DNA of 64,000 bases from an uncultured Clostridium sp. (GTDB lineage: Bacteria > Bacillota > Clostridia > TANB77 > CAG-508): positions 1 through 64,000 of the forward strand of contig CAOKLQ010000007.1 in assembly GCA_948469315.1 (NCBI GenBank), written 5' to 3'. The translations under genes and the position numbers were made by a program. This document shows positions 34,274 through 44,182 of this stretch, one piece after another (the first letter of the stretch is position 1; each line of letters begins with the position of its first letter). The notes beneath the pieces were generated by a model. The model did not search any database, was not told the DNA's origin, and saw only the letters and a list, made by a program, of their open reading frames with translations.

Positions 34274-37200
34274 ATGTACAAAAAGGTAGAATTAAAAGAC
34301 GGCTTTGTAGGAATGGAAAGAAAAGTCGCAAAAGTATGGAAAGAAAAAGACATAGTAAAAAAGAATTTTGCTATGAATGAGGGGAAAGAATATTTTACAT
34401 TTTATGATGGACCACCAACAGCAAATGGAAAGCCACATGTAGGTCATATTGAAACAAGAGTTATGAAAGATATAATTCCAAGATACAAGGTAATGAAAGG
34501 TTATAAAGTTTTAAGAAAAGCAGGTTGGGATACACATGGTCTTCCAGTAGAACTTGAAATAGAAAAAAAATTAGGAATTTCAGGAAAACAACAAATAGAA
34601 GAATATGGTGTAGAAAAATTCGTAAAACAATGTAAGGAAAGTGTATTTGAATATGTTTCTATGTGGGAAGAAATGACAAACAAAGTAGGTTATTGGGTAG
34701 ATATGGAAAATCCATATGTTACATACCACAATGAATACATAGAATCTGTATGGTGGGCATTAAAACAGATATGGGAAAAAGGCTTATTATATGAAGGACA
34801 TAAAGTAATGCCATATTGCCCAAGATGTGGAACAGCACTTTCTTCACATGAAGTTGCTCAGCGGTTATAAAGATGTAAAAGATTTAACATGTATAGCAAA
34901 ATTTAAAGTGATAGGAGAAGATAAATATTTCTTAGCCTGGACAACAACTCCATGGACGCTTCCATCAAACCTAGCTTTATGTGTAAACAAAGCATACACA
35001 TATGCAGATGTTAAGGTAAATGTAGGAAATGAAGACGAGCCCAAATATGAAACATATATTTTAGCAAAAGATTTAATAGATACAGTTTTAAAAGATAGAG
35101 AGTATGAGATATTAAAAGAATATAAAGGTGAAGAACTATTAGGAATAAAATATGAACAACTAATGCCATTTGCAAAAGTCGAAGGTAAAGCATTTGAAGT
35201 AATCCATGGAGATTATGTAACTTTAACAGATGGAACAGGAATAGTTCATATTGCACCAGCATATGGAGAAGATGATAGTTTAGTTTCAAAACAAAATGGA
35301 ATAACATTTGTAAATTTAGTAGATAAATCAGGAAAATTTACAAGCGAAGTTACTCCATGGGTAGGAAGATTTGTTAAAAATTGTGATGAAAGTATCTGTA
35401 ATTGGTTAAAAGACGAAAACAAATTGTTTATCTCCCAAAAACATATGCACTCATATCCACATTGTTGGAGATGTGATACACCACTTTTATATTACCCAAA
35501 AGAAAGCTGGTTTGTTGCAATGAGCAAACTAAGAGATGAATTGGTCGCTAATAACAACAAAGTAAATTGGTATCCAGATACAATAAGAACAGGAAGATTT
35601 GGAAAGTTCTTAGAAAATGTAATAGATTGGGGAATTTCAAGAGATAGATATTGGGGAACACCACTTCCAGTATGGACTTGTACAAATAAAGAATGTGGTC
35701 ATCAAGAATGTATAGGAAGTATAGAAGAGTTAAAGCAAAAAGCAATTAATTGCCCAGAAGATATAGAACTTCATAAACCATATATAGATAATGTATATTT
35801 AAAATGTCCAAAATGTGCAGATAAAATGGAAAGAGCAAAAGAGGTAATAGACTGTTGGTTTGATTCAGGTTCAATGCCATTTGCACAATTGCATTATCCA
35901 TTTGAAAATAAAGAATTATTTGATAAAAACTTTCCAGCAGGGTTTATCTCAGAAGCAGTAGACCAAACCAGAGGATGGTTTTATACTCTAACTGCAATAG
36001 GAACAATATTATTTGGAAGAACACCATTTGAAAATTGTATAGTATTGGGTCATGTATTAGATGAAAAAGGACAAAAAATGTCTAAATCAAAAGGTAATGG
36101 AGTAGACCCAATGACACTTTTAGATACAGTAGGAGCAGACGCAACACGTTGGCATTTTTATACAGTATCAGCACCATGGCTTCCAACAAGGCTTGGAATA
36201 AATAATGTACAAGAAACCCAAAGAGGATTTTTAAGTACACTTTGGAATGTATATTCATTTTATGTTTTATATGCTGAGATAGACAATTTCAATCCATTAG
36301 AATATAAAGACTTTAAACTTACAAATGTAATGGATAAATGGATTATTTCAAAATTAAATACATTAATAAAAAATGTAGATGAAAAGCTAGAAAAATATGA
36401 TATAACATCTGCAGCTCTTGCAATAGAGAGTTTCACAGACGAACTTTCAAACTGGTATGTGCGTAGAAATAGGCAAAGGTATTGGGGAAAGGGAATAGAT
36501 GATCAAAAAATAGGAGCATATGCAACTTTATATACAGTACTTGTAAATTTAGCAAAAATATCTGCACCATTTGTACCATTTATAGCAGAAGAAATATATC
36601 AAAATTTAGTAGTAGGATTAGATAAAACAAAACCAGAAAGTGTACATTTATGTTTATGGCCGGAAGTAGATGAAAGTAAAATAGATAAAAAACTAGAAAA
36701 AGAAATGGATTTAGCATATTTAATAGTAAAATTAGGACGTAGTAGCAGAAATAACGCAAATATAAAAAATAGACAACCATTATCTAAAATGCTAATTTCA
36801 GTAGATACTTTGCCTAAATATTATTCAGATATTGTAAAAGAAGAATTAAATGTAAAAAGCCTAGAGCTAGGAGCGCAAATGTCTGAGTATGTTAATTTTG
36901 AAATAAAACCAAATCTTCCAGTTTTAGGTAAATTATATGGAAAATTAATTCCTAAAATAAAAGAAGAAATTTCAAAGAAAAATCAAATGGATTTAGCAAA
37001 TAAAGTAAAAAGTGGTAAAGTAGAATATATACAAGTAGAAGATAAGCAAATAGAGTTAAGTTCAGAAAATCTGTTAATTACAATGCAAGGAAAAGAAGGT
37101 TTTGCATTTAGTGGAGAAGGCGAAATTGGAGTTGTACTAGATACAAATATTACAGAAGAATTAAGAAAAGAAGGATATGTAAGAGAAATATTATCTAAAG

Positions 37201-37421
37201 TACAAAACATGAGAAAAGACAAAGGTTTTGAGGTATTAGATAAGATTAATATATATGTATCTGGAAACCCAAAATTAGAAAAAATAATAAAAGAAAATGA
37301 AGAACTAATAAAACATGATACACTTGCAATTCAAATAAAATATAATGAAAAACATGAAGATTATTCAGAGACTAAAGTAAATGATGAAATATTAAATTTA
37401 GATGTTGAAATTATAAAATAA
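34274..37421 (+). CDS. ileS: Isoleucyl-tRNA synthetase, +1 frame change at CGG
   Basis: Charges tRNA-Ile; an essential enzyme. HIGH motif GKPHVGHIE (near residue 50), CP1 editing domain with TTPWTLPSN and [14 protein letters not shown], catalytic [14 protein letters not shown] motif [13 protein letters not shown], and an anticodon-binding C-terminus with zinc-like cysteines. At 34862-34864 the frame meets CAG-CGG-T; straight reading stops after 198 codons, while skipping the C gives [15 protein letters not shown], where the Gly is strongly conserved, and the normal 1048 residues. Start at 34274 behind AGGAG; an in-frame ATG at 34229 overlaps the previous gene. Since ileS is essential, the frame change must be overcome. 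Confidence 0.96.
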
Positions 37422-37427
37422 TTTAAT

Positions 37428-37452
37428 GTAGGGACGTGGCGTGCTACGTCCT
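37428..37452 (+). repeat. Dispersed GC-rich repeat acting as terminator stem
   Basis: GTAGGGACGTGGCGTGCTAC followed by GTCC and TCTTTTTT. GGACGT and ACGTCC pair, so this member may have been recruited as the terminator of ileS. Confidence 0.65.
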
Positions 37453-37460
37453 CTTTTTTA

Positions 37461-37575
37461 TATTCTAAGAAATTTCTCATAAAGAATGAGAAATTTCTGT
37501 AGAAGAGAATTATGCGGATTATTAGAATTGCTTTGCGATTACTATCGCTTAGCAATTCTTGAAATCCGCTTTTTT
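37461..37575 (+). repeat. Structured intergenic element E, copy 2, with long terminator hairpin
   Basis: A perfect 13-bp stem AGAAATTTCTCAT/ATGAGAAATTTCT (37468-37498), then GAATTATGCGGATT opening a long hairpin: GCGGATT/AATCCGC outer, AGAATTGCT/AGCAATTCT middle and GCGAT/ATCGC inner (37514-37569), ending in TTTTTT. It shares its frame with 28085-28250. Together with the promoter at 37658 it explains most of the 343-base gap 37422-37764. Confidence 0.6.
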
Positions 37576-37657
37576 ATGTGTTTTCTTATAAAATGTAAAA
37601 AAATTGATATAAATCACATAATGTTGAAAAATGTCATCATAAAAAATTAACATAAAA

Positions 37658-37686
37658 TTGACAAGAATAGAAAAAAATGGTATAAT
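37658..37686 (+). promoter_or_regulatory. Consensus sigma-A promoter of vWA gene
   Basis: TTGACA (37658-37663), 17-base spacer, TATAAT (37681-37686). The leader of about 75 bases includes AGAACGTTATTGTTCT just before the GGAGG ribosome site, which can form a small hairpin. Confidence 0.85.
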
Positions 37687-37764
37687 AATTACAGATTTAT
37701 GAGATTTAAAAACATATATATAATATTATTATGTAGAACGTTATTGTTCTAATAGGAGGTTCTT

Positions 37765-39060
37765 ATGAGAAAATATAAAAAAATAATAGTTATTGTAACA
37801 GTTTTATTAAGTCTTTTAACACAACTTACTGTATATGCAAGTACAGTTTCAATTAACAATATAAAAAATGAAGGAACACCAATAAATACAGACGATGGTA
37901 TATTAACAAATAAAATTACTAGTATACAAGATAATGAAGTAAATTTGAAATTAGAATTATCTTTAAATAGTAATAAAATAATTAATAGTAATAGTGAAAT
38001 TTTATTTTTAATAGATAATTCAACAAGTATGAATACAGTATTAGAAGACAAAGTTACTACAAGAAAAACAAAAGTAATAAAATCAACAGCAGAACTTATA
38101 AAAAAAATACATACTAATAATCCTGAAGTAAAAATAGGAATAATGACTTTTTCAAAACAAACACAATTAGTACAAGGCTTTACAAACGATCAAAGTAATT
38201 TAATAAATGCTTGTGATAAAGTTGCAAAATTAGCAGCAGAAGGTGATACAAAAATGGCAACGGCAATAAGTGTAGCAAAACAGCAGTTTTCTGGAAATAT
38301 TGAAAACAAAATATTAGTACTTCTTACAGATGGATTCCCAACAGATGGTGATAGCCAAACAAAAGCTGGCTTACAAGATAGAAGTGTATATATAATAAGT
38401 ACATTAGTTGGATTAGATGGGTTAGATGATGCAAGTAAACAAAAAATAACATCAATATTTGGAACAAAAGAAAATCCTTCAGCAAATAGATTTTATAATA
38501 TACAAGATAGTGATATAGAAACAACAATAAGTAAAAATATATATAATAGAATAGTAGAAGATTTTCAAAGTTCAATTAATAATATACAAATAAAAGATTA
38601 TTTTTCAGAAGAAATAATAAACAATTTTGATATAATTATAAATAATGTATCAAAAGGACAAACTATTAAAAGTAATAAAGATATAATATGGAATATAGAT
38701 ACTATGAAATACGGAAGTAATGCTATTTTAAATTATACATTAAAATTAAAAAATGAATATGATGAAAATATTATAGAAAAAATATTAGATGCAGATCAAA
38801 AGGTTGAATTGAGTTATAATACTATAATGAAAAATAATCAAACATTACAAATGTTAGATGCACCACAAATACAACTTACAACAAAAGAGATAACTTCAAA
38901 TGTAAATACAAACCAAACACCTAAAAGTAAAAAGTTAGATAAAACAACAGTAAGCAAGCAGATACCATACACAGGAACAAACACAATAATTTTAACTACT
39001 ATAGTATTAGGAATAATTAGTTCAATAATATTAAAAAGAAAAATAGATTCAATTAAATAA
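37765..39060 (+). CDS. vWA-domain surface protein with IPYTG sorting signal
   Basis: A 431-residue wall-anchored protein. It has a signal peptide (IIVIVTVLLSLLTQLTVYA), a von Willebrand A domain with the MIDAS motif LIDNSTSM (near residue 88), MTFS and LLTDGFPTDGD, and a second beta domain. The C-terminus has IPYTG, then a hydrophobic helix and KRK, the layout of a sortase substrate with Ile in place of the usual Leu. Such proteins act as adhesins or pilus tips. No sortase is encoded in the window. Single gene with its own promoter and terminator. Confidence 0.85.
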   Translation: MRKYKKIIVIVTVLLSLLTQLTVYASTVSINNIKNEGTPINTDDGILTNKITSIQDNEVNLKLELSLNSNKIINSNSEILFLIDNSTSMNTVLEDKVTTRKTKVIKSTAELIKKIHTNNPEVKIGIMTFSKQTQLVQGFTNDQSNLINACDKVAKLAAEGDTKMATAISVAKQQFSGNIENKILVLLTDGFPTDGDSQTKAGLQDRSVYIISTLVGLDGLDDASKQKITSIFGTKENPSANRFYNIQDSDIETTISKNIYNRIVEDFQSSINNIQIKDYFSEEIINNFDIIINNVSKGQTIKSNKDIIWNIDTMKYGSNAILNYTLKLKNEYDENIIEKILDADQKVELSYNTIMKNNQTLQMLDAPQIQLTTKEITSNVNTNQTPKSKKLDKTTVSKQIPYTGTNTIILTTIVLGIISSIILKRKIDSIK

Positions 39061-39066
39061 TTAAAT

Positions 39067-39100
39067 AAGGGCGATTTATAAAGTCGCTCTTATTTTTTTT
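39067..39100 (+). terminator. Intrinsic terminator
   Basis: AAGGGCGA/TCGCTCTT (one wobble pair) followed by a T-rich run, directly after the vWA gene. Confidence 0.85.
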
Positions 39101-39166
39101 ATTTAACTATTGTTAAAAAATATTAAGTTTTGTATAATATATATAATTTTAAAATTGGAGGAACAA

Positions 39167-40492
39167 ATGTCAAACAAAAATAAAATTATAAGTAATATTA
39201 TATTTGCAATAGTAATAGTTATAATTTTCGTAATATTTTATTTCTTTTTTGAAAAATATAATTTTAATGATTACGAAAAATCAGAATATTATGCAAATAA
39301 AACTAATTTTACAAGAGACAAAGATGTAAAATATTCTAAAAGTGCTAGCTATAAATTACAATCAGAAGAATATAATGATGCAATATTTTATAAAACAATA
39401 AAATTACAAAAAGATACAGTATATAAAGTAACTTGTATGGTAAAAACTGAAAATATACAAACTCAGGAAAATTCATCAATTGCAGGAGCGCAAATCTCTA
39501 TAGTAGATACTACGGAAAAGTCAAGATCTATAACAAATACAAGTAATTGGCAAAAAATAGAATTATTATTTGATTCAAAAGATAGACAGGAAGTAAAAGT
39601 AGGATTTAGATTAGGAGGATATGATGATAACTGCATAGGAACAGCATGGTTTACAAATTTAGAAATAGAAAGTGGTATGCCAGATACAAATTCTAATTGG
39701 AATTTTGCTTTATTTATATGCGAAAACTTAGATGTGAATATTGAAAAAGATGGAAGTACACAAAATATAAAAATTAATATGACAAATGAAGATATTCAAG
39801 TTATGGCAGAAGATATAGAAAGATTTAAAAATTCTATAAAGACACTTTCAGGAAATCAGATGACAGCTACAACAAATATATATGAAGTAAAAGCGCCAAT
39901 AAAAACATTGTCATATGATAGAGACCATGGCTACTATGTTGGAGTAAAAGATGTAGAAGATATAATAGATGATATTGTTTTACAAAATGAATTTGACCAT
40001 ATATTTATAGCAATTAAATTTGGAGATATATTAAAAAATCAAGAAGTTCCAGTTAATGATTGGATAGGACTTGGATATATGGACTATTATGGTATAGGAT
40101 TTTCTAATATAAGACTTCCAAATAGTTCAGGAAGTTATATATATAGATATAATTCTAGATTAAATACATTCCCAGAAGAAGTATTTATACACGAATTTTT
40201 ACACTCATTAGAAAGACAATTAAATGAAAGAAATTATGAAATACCACAGTTACATAGTTATGCAGAATATGGATATAGCAATTCTAGTTTAGAAGGACTA
40301 AAAAGTTGGTATGAAGCATATATGCAAAAAAAGATAAAAACGAGATCTGATTATATTGGATTAGACAGTAAAGTATATACTATAAAGCCAGTAAAAAAAT
40401 CATGTTTTGAATATAGCATAAAACTAGATTATTTTGAAGAACCAAGAACAATATTTGGAGAAATAGGAAAAACAATATCTACAATATTTTGA
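39167..40492 (+). CDS. Membrane-anchored protein with HEXXH metallopeptidase motif
   Basis: A 441-residue protein with an N-terminal membrane anchor (IIFAIVIVIIFVIFYFFF), a beta-sandwich of the carbohydrate-binding type (YKTIKLQKDTVYKVTCMVKT, NWQKIELLF, VGFRLGGYDD) and a C-terminal domain with EVFIHEFLHSLER, a zincin motif, and LHSYAEYGY after it. It is probably a secreted, surface-bound metallopeptidase, but I do not recognise the family. The start is ATG 39167 behind GGAGG. An upstream ATG at 39110 is not supported by a ribosome site. Confidence 0.75.
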   Translation: MSNKNKIISNIIFAIVIVIIFVIFYFFFEKYNFNDYEKSEYYANKTNFTRDKDVKYSKSASYKLQSEEYNDAIFYKTIKLQKDTVYKVTCMVKTENIQTQENSSIAGAQISIVDTTEKSRSITNTSNWQKIELLFDSKDRQEVKVGFRLGGYDDNCIGTAWFTNLEIESGMPDTNSNWNFALFICENLDVNIEKDGSTQNIKINMTNEDIQVMAEDIERFKNSIKTLSGNQMTATTNIYEVKAPIKTLSYDRDHGYYVGVKDVEDIIDDIVLQNEFDHIFIAIKFGDILKNQEVPVNDWIGLGYMDYYGIGFSNIRLPNSSGSYIYRYNSRLNTFPEEVFIHEFLHSLERQLNERNYEIPQLHSYAEYGYSNSSLEGLKSWYEAYMQKKIKTRSDYIGLDSKVYTIKPVKKSCFEYSIKLDYFEEPRTIFGEIGKTISTIF

Positions 40493-40525
40493 AATTAAAA
40501 CATGCAAATATATAAATTAAATAAT

Positions 40526-40552
40526 GTAGGGATAGGTGTCCTTAGGCGACCA
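40526..40552 (+). repeat. Dispersed GC-rich repeat
   Basis: TGTAGGGATAGGTGTCCTTA followed by GGCGACC. It lies in the 126-base gap upstream of queA; no riboswitch is evident there. Confidence 0.7.
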
Positions 40553-40618
40553 GAATGTATATAAACATAAAAAAATAATATCAATATAAAATATTATACA
40601 AATAGAAAAGAGGTAACA

Positions 40619-41645
40619 ATGAACGTACAAGAATTTGATTATGAATTACCAGAAAACTTAATTGCACAAACACCATTGGAAAAAAGAGATGAATCAAGAT
40701 TAATGATATTAAATAAACAAAAACAAACAATAGAACATAAAACATTTAAAGATATTATAGATTATCTAAATCCAGGAGACGTTTTAGTAAGAAATAATAC
40801 CAAAGTAATTCCAGCAAGAATATATGGTAAAAAGCAAACAGGAGCAAATGTGGAATTTCTATTATTAAAAAATATTGAAGGAGATATTTGGGAAACTATT
40901 GTAAGGCCAGGAAATAAATTACATATTGGAACAAAAATAATATTTAAAGAAGGTTTATTACAAGCTGAAATTATAGAAATAATGCCAGGAGGAACAAGAA
41001 AAGTAAAATTTGAATATAATGGAATTTTTAACGAGATACTAGACGAAATCGGGCTAATGCCACTTCCACCATATATTCATGAAGAACTAAAACAAAAAGA
41101 TAGATATCAAACAGTATATGCAAAATATAATGGATCAAGTGCAGCTCCAACAGCAGGACTTCATTTTACTCCAGAGTTATTACATGGTTTAGAGCAAAAA
41201 GGTATACAAATAGCAAATGTAACTTTGCACGTAGGAATAGGGACATTTAGACCAGTGAAGGTAAAAACAGTAGAAGAGCACGAAATGCATTCAGAACATT
41301 TTTATATAAAACAAGAAGATTGCGATATTATAAATAAAGCAAAAAAAGAAGGAAGAAGAATAATAGCTGTTCGGAACAACATCTTGTAGAGTGTTAGAAA
41401 CAATTGCAGATGAAAAAACAAAAATTGTTAAGGCACAAGAAGGTGACACTAAAATTTTTATTTATCCAGGATACAAGTTTAAGTGTATAGATGCACTTAT
41501 AACAAATTTCCATCTGCCACAATCAACTCTACTTATGCTAGTATCTAGTTTGGCAGGAAAAGATTATATTATGAAAGCATATAAAGAAGCGGTAGAACAA
41601 AAATATAGATTTTTCTCTTTTGGAGATGCAATGTTTATAAATTAA
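40619..41645 (+). CDS. queA: QueA, queuosine biosynthesis, +1 frame change at CGG
   Basis: S-adenosylmethionine:tRNA ribosyltransferase-isomerase, which makes epoxyqueuosine from preQ1 at tRNA position 34. The family start [23 protein letters not shown] is complete, followed by [51 protein letters not shown] and [14 protein letters not shown]. At 41372-41374 the frame meets GTT-CGG-A; straight reading stops after 256 codons. Skipping the C gives [15 protein letters not shown], where the Gly is conserved, and [17 protein letters not shown] near the end. The full length of 341 residues equals the family norm. Confidence 0.95.
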
Positions 41646-41740
41646 TTATTAAAAAAGAAAGAATTTAATTATACATTTAATAAACCAATAGTATGTTAAA
41701 TTATTAAAACATATAAAGAATTAAGGAAAGAGGACTAAAC

Positions 41741-43940
41741 TTGGAAGAGATAGAAGGGCAGATAATAGAATTTATATATCAAAATGAACTAAATAGTTAT
41801 ACAATAGCAATATTAGAAACTAATGAAGATGAAATAACAGTAACTGGGTATCTTCCATTTATAAATGTTGGAGATACATTAAAATTAGTGGGAAAATATG
41901 TTATACATCAAGAATATGGTGAGCAATTTAAAATAGAAACATTTGAAAAATTAATGCCTAAAACTTTAGATGCAATTGAAAGGTATTTAGCAAATGGAAC
42001 TATAAAAGGAATAGGACCTGCTACTGCTAAAAAAATAGTAGCAACATTTGGGGAAGATACAATAAGTATATTTAAATTAGAGCCAGAAAAGCTTACTCAA
42101 ATAAAAGGAATTACGGAAGAAAAAGCCAAAGAAATGAGCAGAGAGTTTATAGAAAATTGGGAGCTATGGCAAATAGTAGGATTTTTAGAAAAGTTTGGAG
42201 TAGGCGTTTCAAGTGCAAAAAAGGTTTATAAAGAGCTTGGAAATTCCTCAATAGAAGAAATAGAAGCAAATCCATATTTATTAGTAGATATTATACAAAA
42301 TGTAGATTTTAGAAAAATAGACAAAATGGCTTTAGATATAGGCATATCAGCTGATAATAGTAAAAGAGTAAAAAGTGGAATAAAATATGCTTTAGGAAAA
42401 ATTTCTATTAATGGTCATTCTTGTGTGTTAAAACAAAACCTAGAAAAATATGTTACAGAACTTTTAGGTATTGATACAGGTTTTATTGAAGATAGTCTGA
42501 TAGAATTAAAAGTAAAAGATGAAATTTACATAGAAAACCGAGATGAAGAACAATGGATATATCTTAAATATTTTTATGATGCTGAAGTAAATATTGCCAA
42601 AAAAATAATACTTATGAATGAAGCAAAAAATATAAAAAAAATATCATCTTTTAAAAAAGAACTAGAAAAAGCACAAAAAAATATAGATATTGAACTATCT
42701 GAAAAACAAAAAGAAGCAATAAAACAAGTAAATGAAAACAATGTAACAATTATTACAGGAGGACCAGGTACAGGAAAAACAACAATAATAAAAACAATAA
42801 TAGATCTATACCAAACTCATGGCAAAAAAGTAGTACTTTGTGCTCCAACAGGAAGAGCTGCAAAAAGAATAACTGAAACCACAGGTCAGGAAGCAAAAAC
42901 TTTACATAGGCTTTTAGAAATAGGAAAGATAGAAGATGATGTTAAAAATGTAAATTATGATGTATCTCCAGTAGATGCAGATGTAATTGTAATTGATGAA
43001 ACATCAATGGTAGATATTTTTTTAATGAACTATCTAGTAAGAGGAATATATCAAGGAACAAAACTTGTGCTTGTAGGAGATGTAGACCAGCTTCCATCTG
43101 TAGGACCAGGAAATGTTTTAAAAGATATAATAGAATCAGGGCAAGTTCAAACTACACATTTAGATGAAATATTTAGACAAGCTGCAACAAGCAAAATAAC
43201 ATTAAATGCACATAAAGTAAATGAGGGACAAAATTTTATAAAACCTCAAGATAGTTCAGATTTAAAACAAGACTTTTTTTATATAAATGAAAGCAATCGG
43301 AGAAAAAATGCTAAGTGAAATAGTATCTTTATGTAAGGGAAGGCTGCAAAATTATGGAGATTACAATTTTTTTGAAAACATACAAGTTCTAACACCAACA
43401 AAAAAAGGAATACTTGGAACAAAAGAACTAAACAAAGTATTACAAGAGCAGTTAAATCCACAAATTTCAGGAAAAAGACAAAAAAAATCAGGAGAAATTA
43501 TTTTTAGAGAAGGCGACAGAGTAATGCAAACAAAAAATAATTATGATATGTACTGGGAAAAACAAGATGAAAATGGAACAGGAATATTTAATGGAGAACT
43601 TGGAAAAATTTTAAGAGTTAATGAAGAAGAAAAACAAATAAAAGTTGAATTTGATGATGGGAAAGTAGCATGGTATTTATACTCAGACTTAGAGCAATTA
43701 GAGCATGCATACGCAATTACAATACATAAATCCCAAGGAAGTGAATTTGATGTTGTAATAATAGTACTTCCACAAGCTTATTCAGGATTACTTACAAGAA
43801 ACCTATTATATACAAGTATAACAAGAGCAAAAAAACTTCTTATTGTAATAGGTGGTAATAGAACAATTAATTTTATGATAAATAATGATAATAATAAAAA
43901 TAGAAACACAGGGCTTAAATATAAATTACAGAATATTTAA
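41741..43940 (+). CDS. RecD2-like DNA helicase, +1 frame change at CGG
   Basis: A 5'-3' superfamily 1B helicase in genome maintenance. N-terminal OB and helix-hairpin-helix region (GTIKGIGPATAKKIVATFG), helicase core with GGPGTGKTT (near residue 346), APTGRAAKR, VIDETSMVD and GDVDQLPSVGPG, and the C-terminal UvrD-like part with AYAITIHKSQGSEFDVV and LLYTSITRAKK. At 43298-43300 the frame meets AAT-CGG-A; straight reading stops after 525 codons, before the essential C-terminal motifs. Skipping the C gives NESNGEKMLSEIVSL and the normal 732 residues. Starts at TTG 41741 behind AAAGAGGA. Confidence 0.92.
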
Positions 43941-43960
43941 AAATGCAGTAAAATAAAAAT

Positions 43961-44118
43961 TTAAATAGGTTAATATATTTTTTATGCAGTAACAATTCGG
44001 GGGGACCGACAAGCTACAATCTGTTAAAATACAAAAATTTAGACTTCAATTTTTGTATTTTAATATAGATTGTGTGCAGTTGGGAGTTACAAATAAAAAC
44101 ATATATTAACCTATTTAA
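43961..44118 (+). ncRNA. Structured intergenic element, copy 2
   Basis: A perfect 18-bp outer stem (43961-43978 with 44101-44118) and a perfect 16-bp inner stem (44024-44039 with 44048-44063). Between them are the conserved blocks GTAACAATTCGGGGGGACCG and GCAGTTGGGAGTTACAAA, almost identical to copy 1 at 10396-10545, although both stems differ in sequence. An extra pair ACAATCT/AGATTGT extends the inner stem. It fills the 242-base gap between recD2 and comF. Confidence 0.7.
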
Positions 44119-44182
44119 TATATATTTGACATATAAATTAATTTAATATATATTATAAACTATAGGGAGCAGAAAGGAACGT

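Noticed and set aside
40493-40618. preQ1 riboswitch in front of queA
   Set aside because: The gap contains a GC-rich dispersed repeat and AT-rich sequence, with no recognisable preQ1 aptamer; not called.
16797-43300. Nine frame breaks as plain sequencing errors or decaying genes
   Set aside because: All nine are an added C exactly before a glycine codon, several genes are essential, catalytic residues are intact and repaired lengths are normal. Random errors or decay would affect other codons and other bases. Raw reads are still needed for proof.
16797-43300. CGG reassigned to another amino acid as a normal three-base codon
   Set aside because: Reading CGG as any single amino acid without a frame change leads to a stop within 3-24 codons at every site, so reassignment alone does not restore the proteins.
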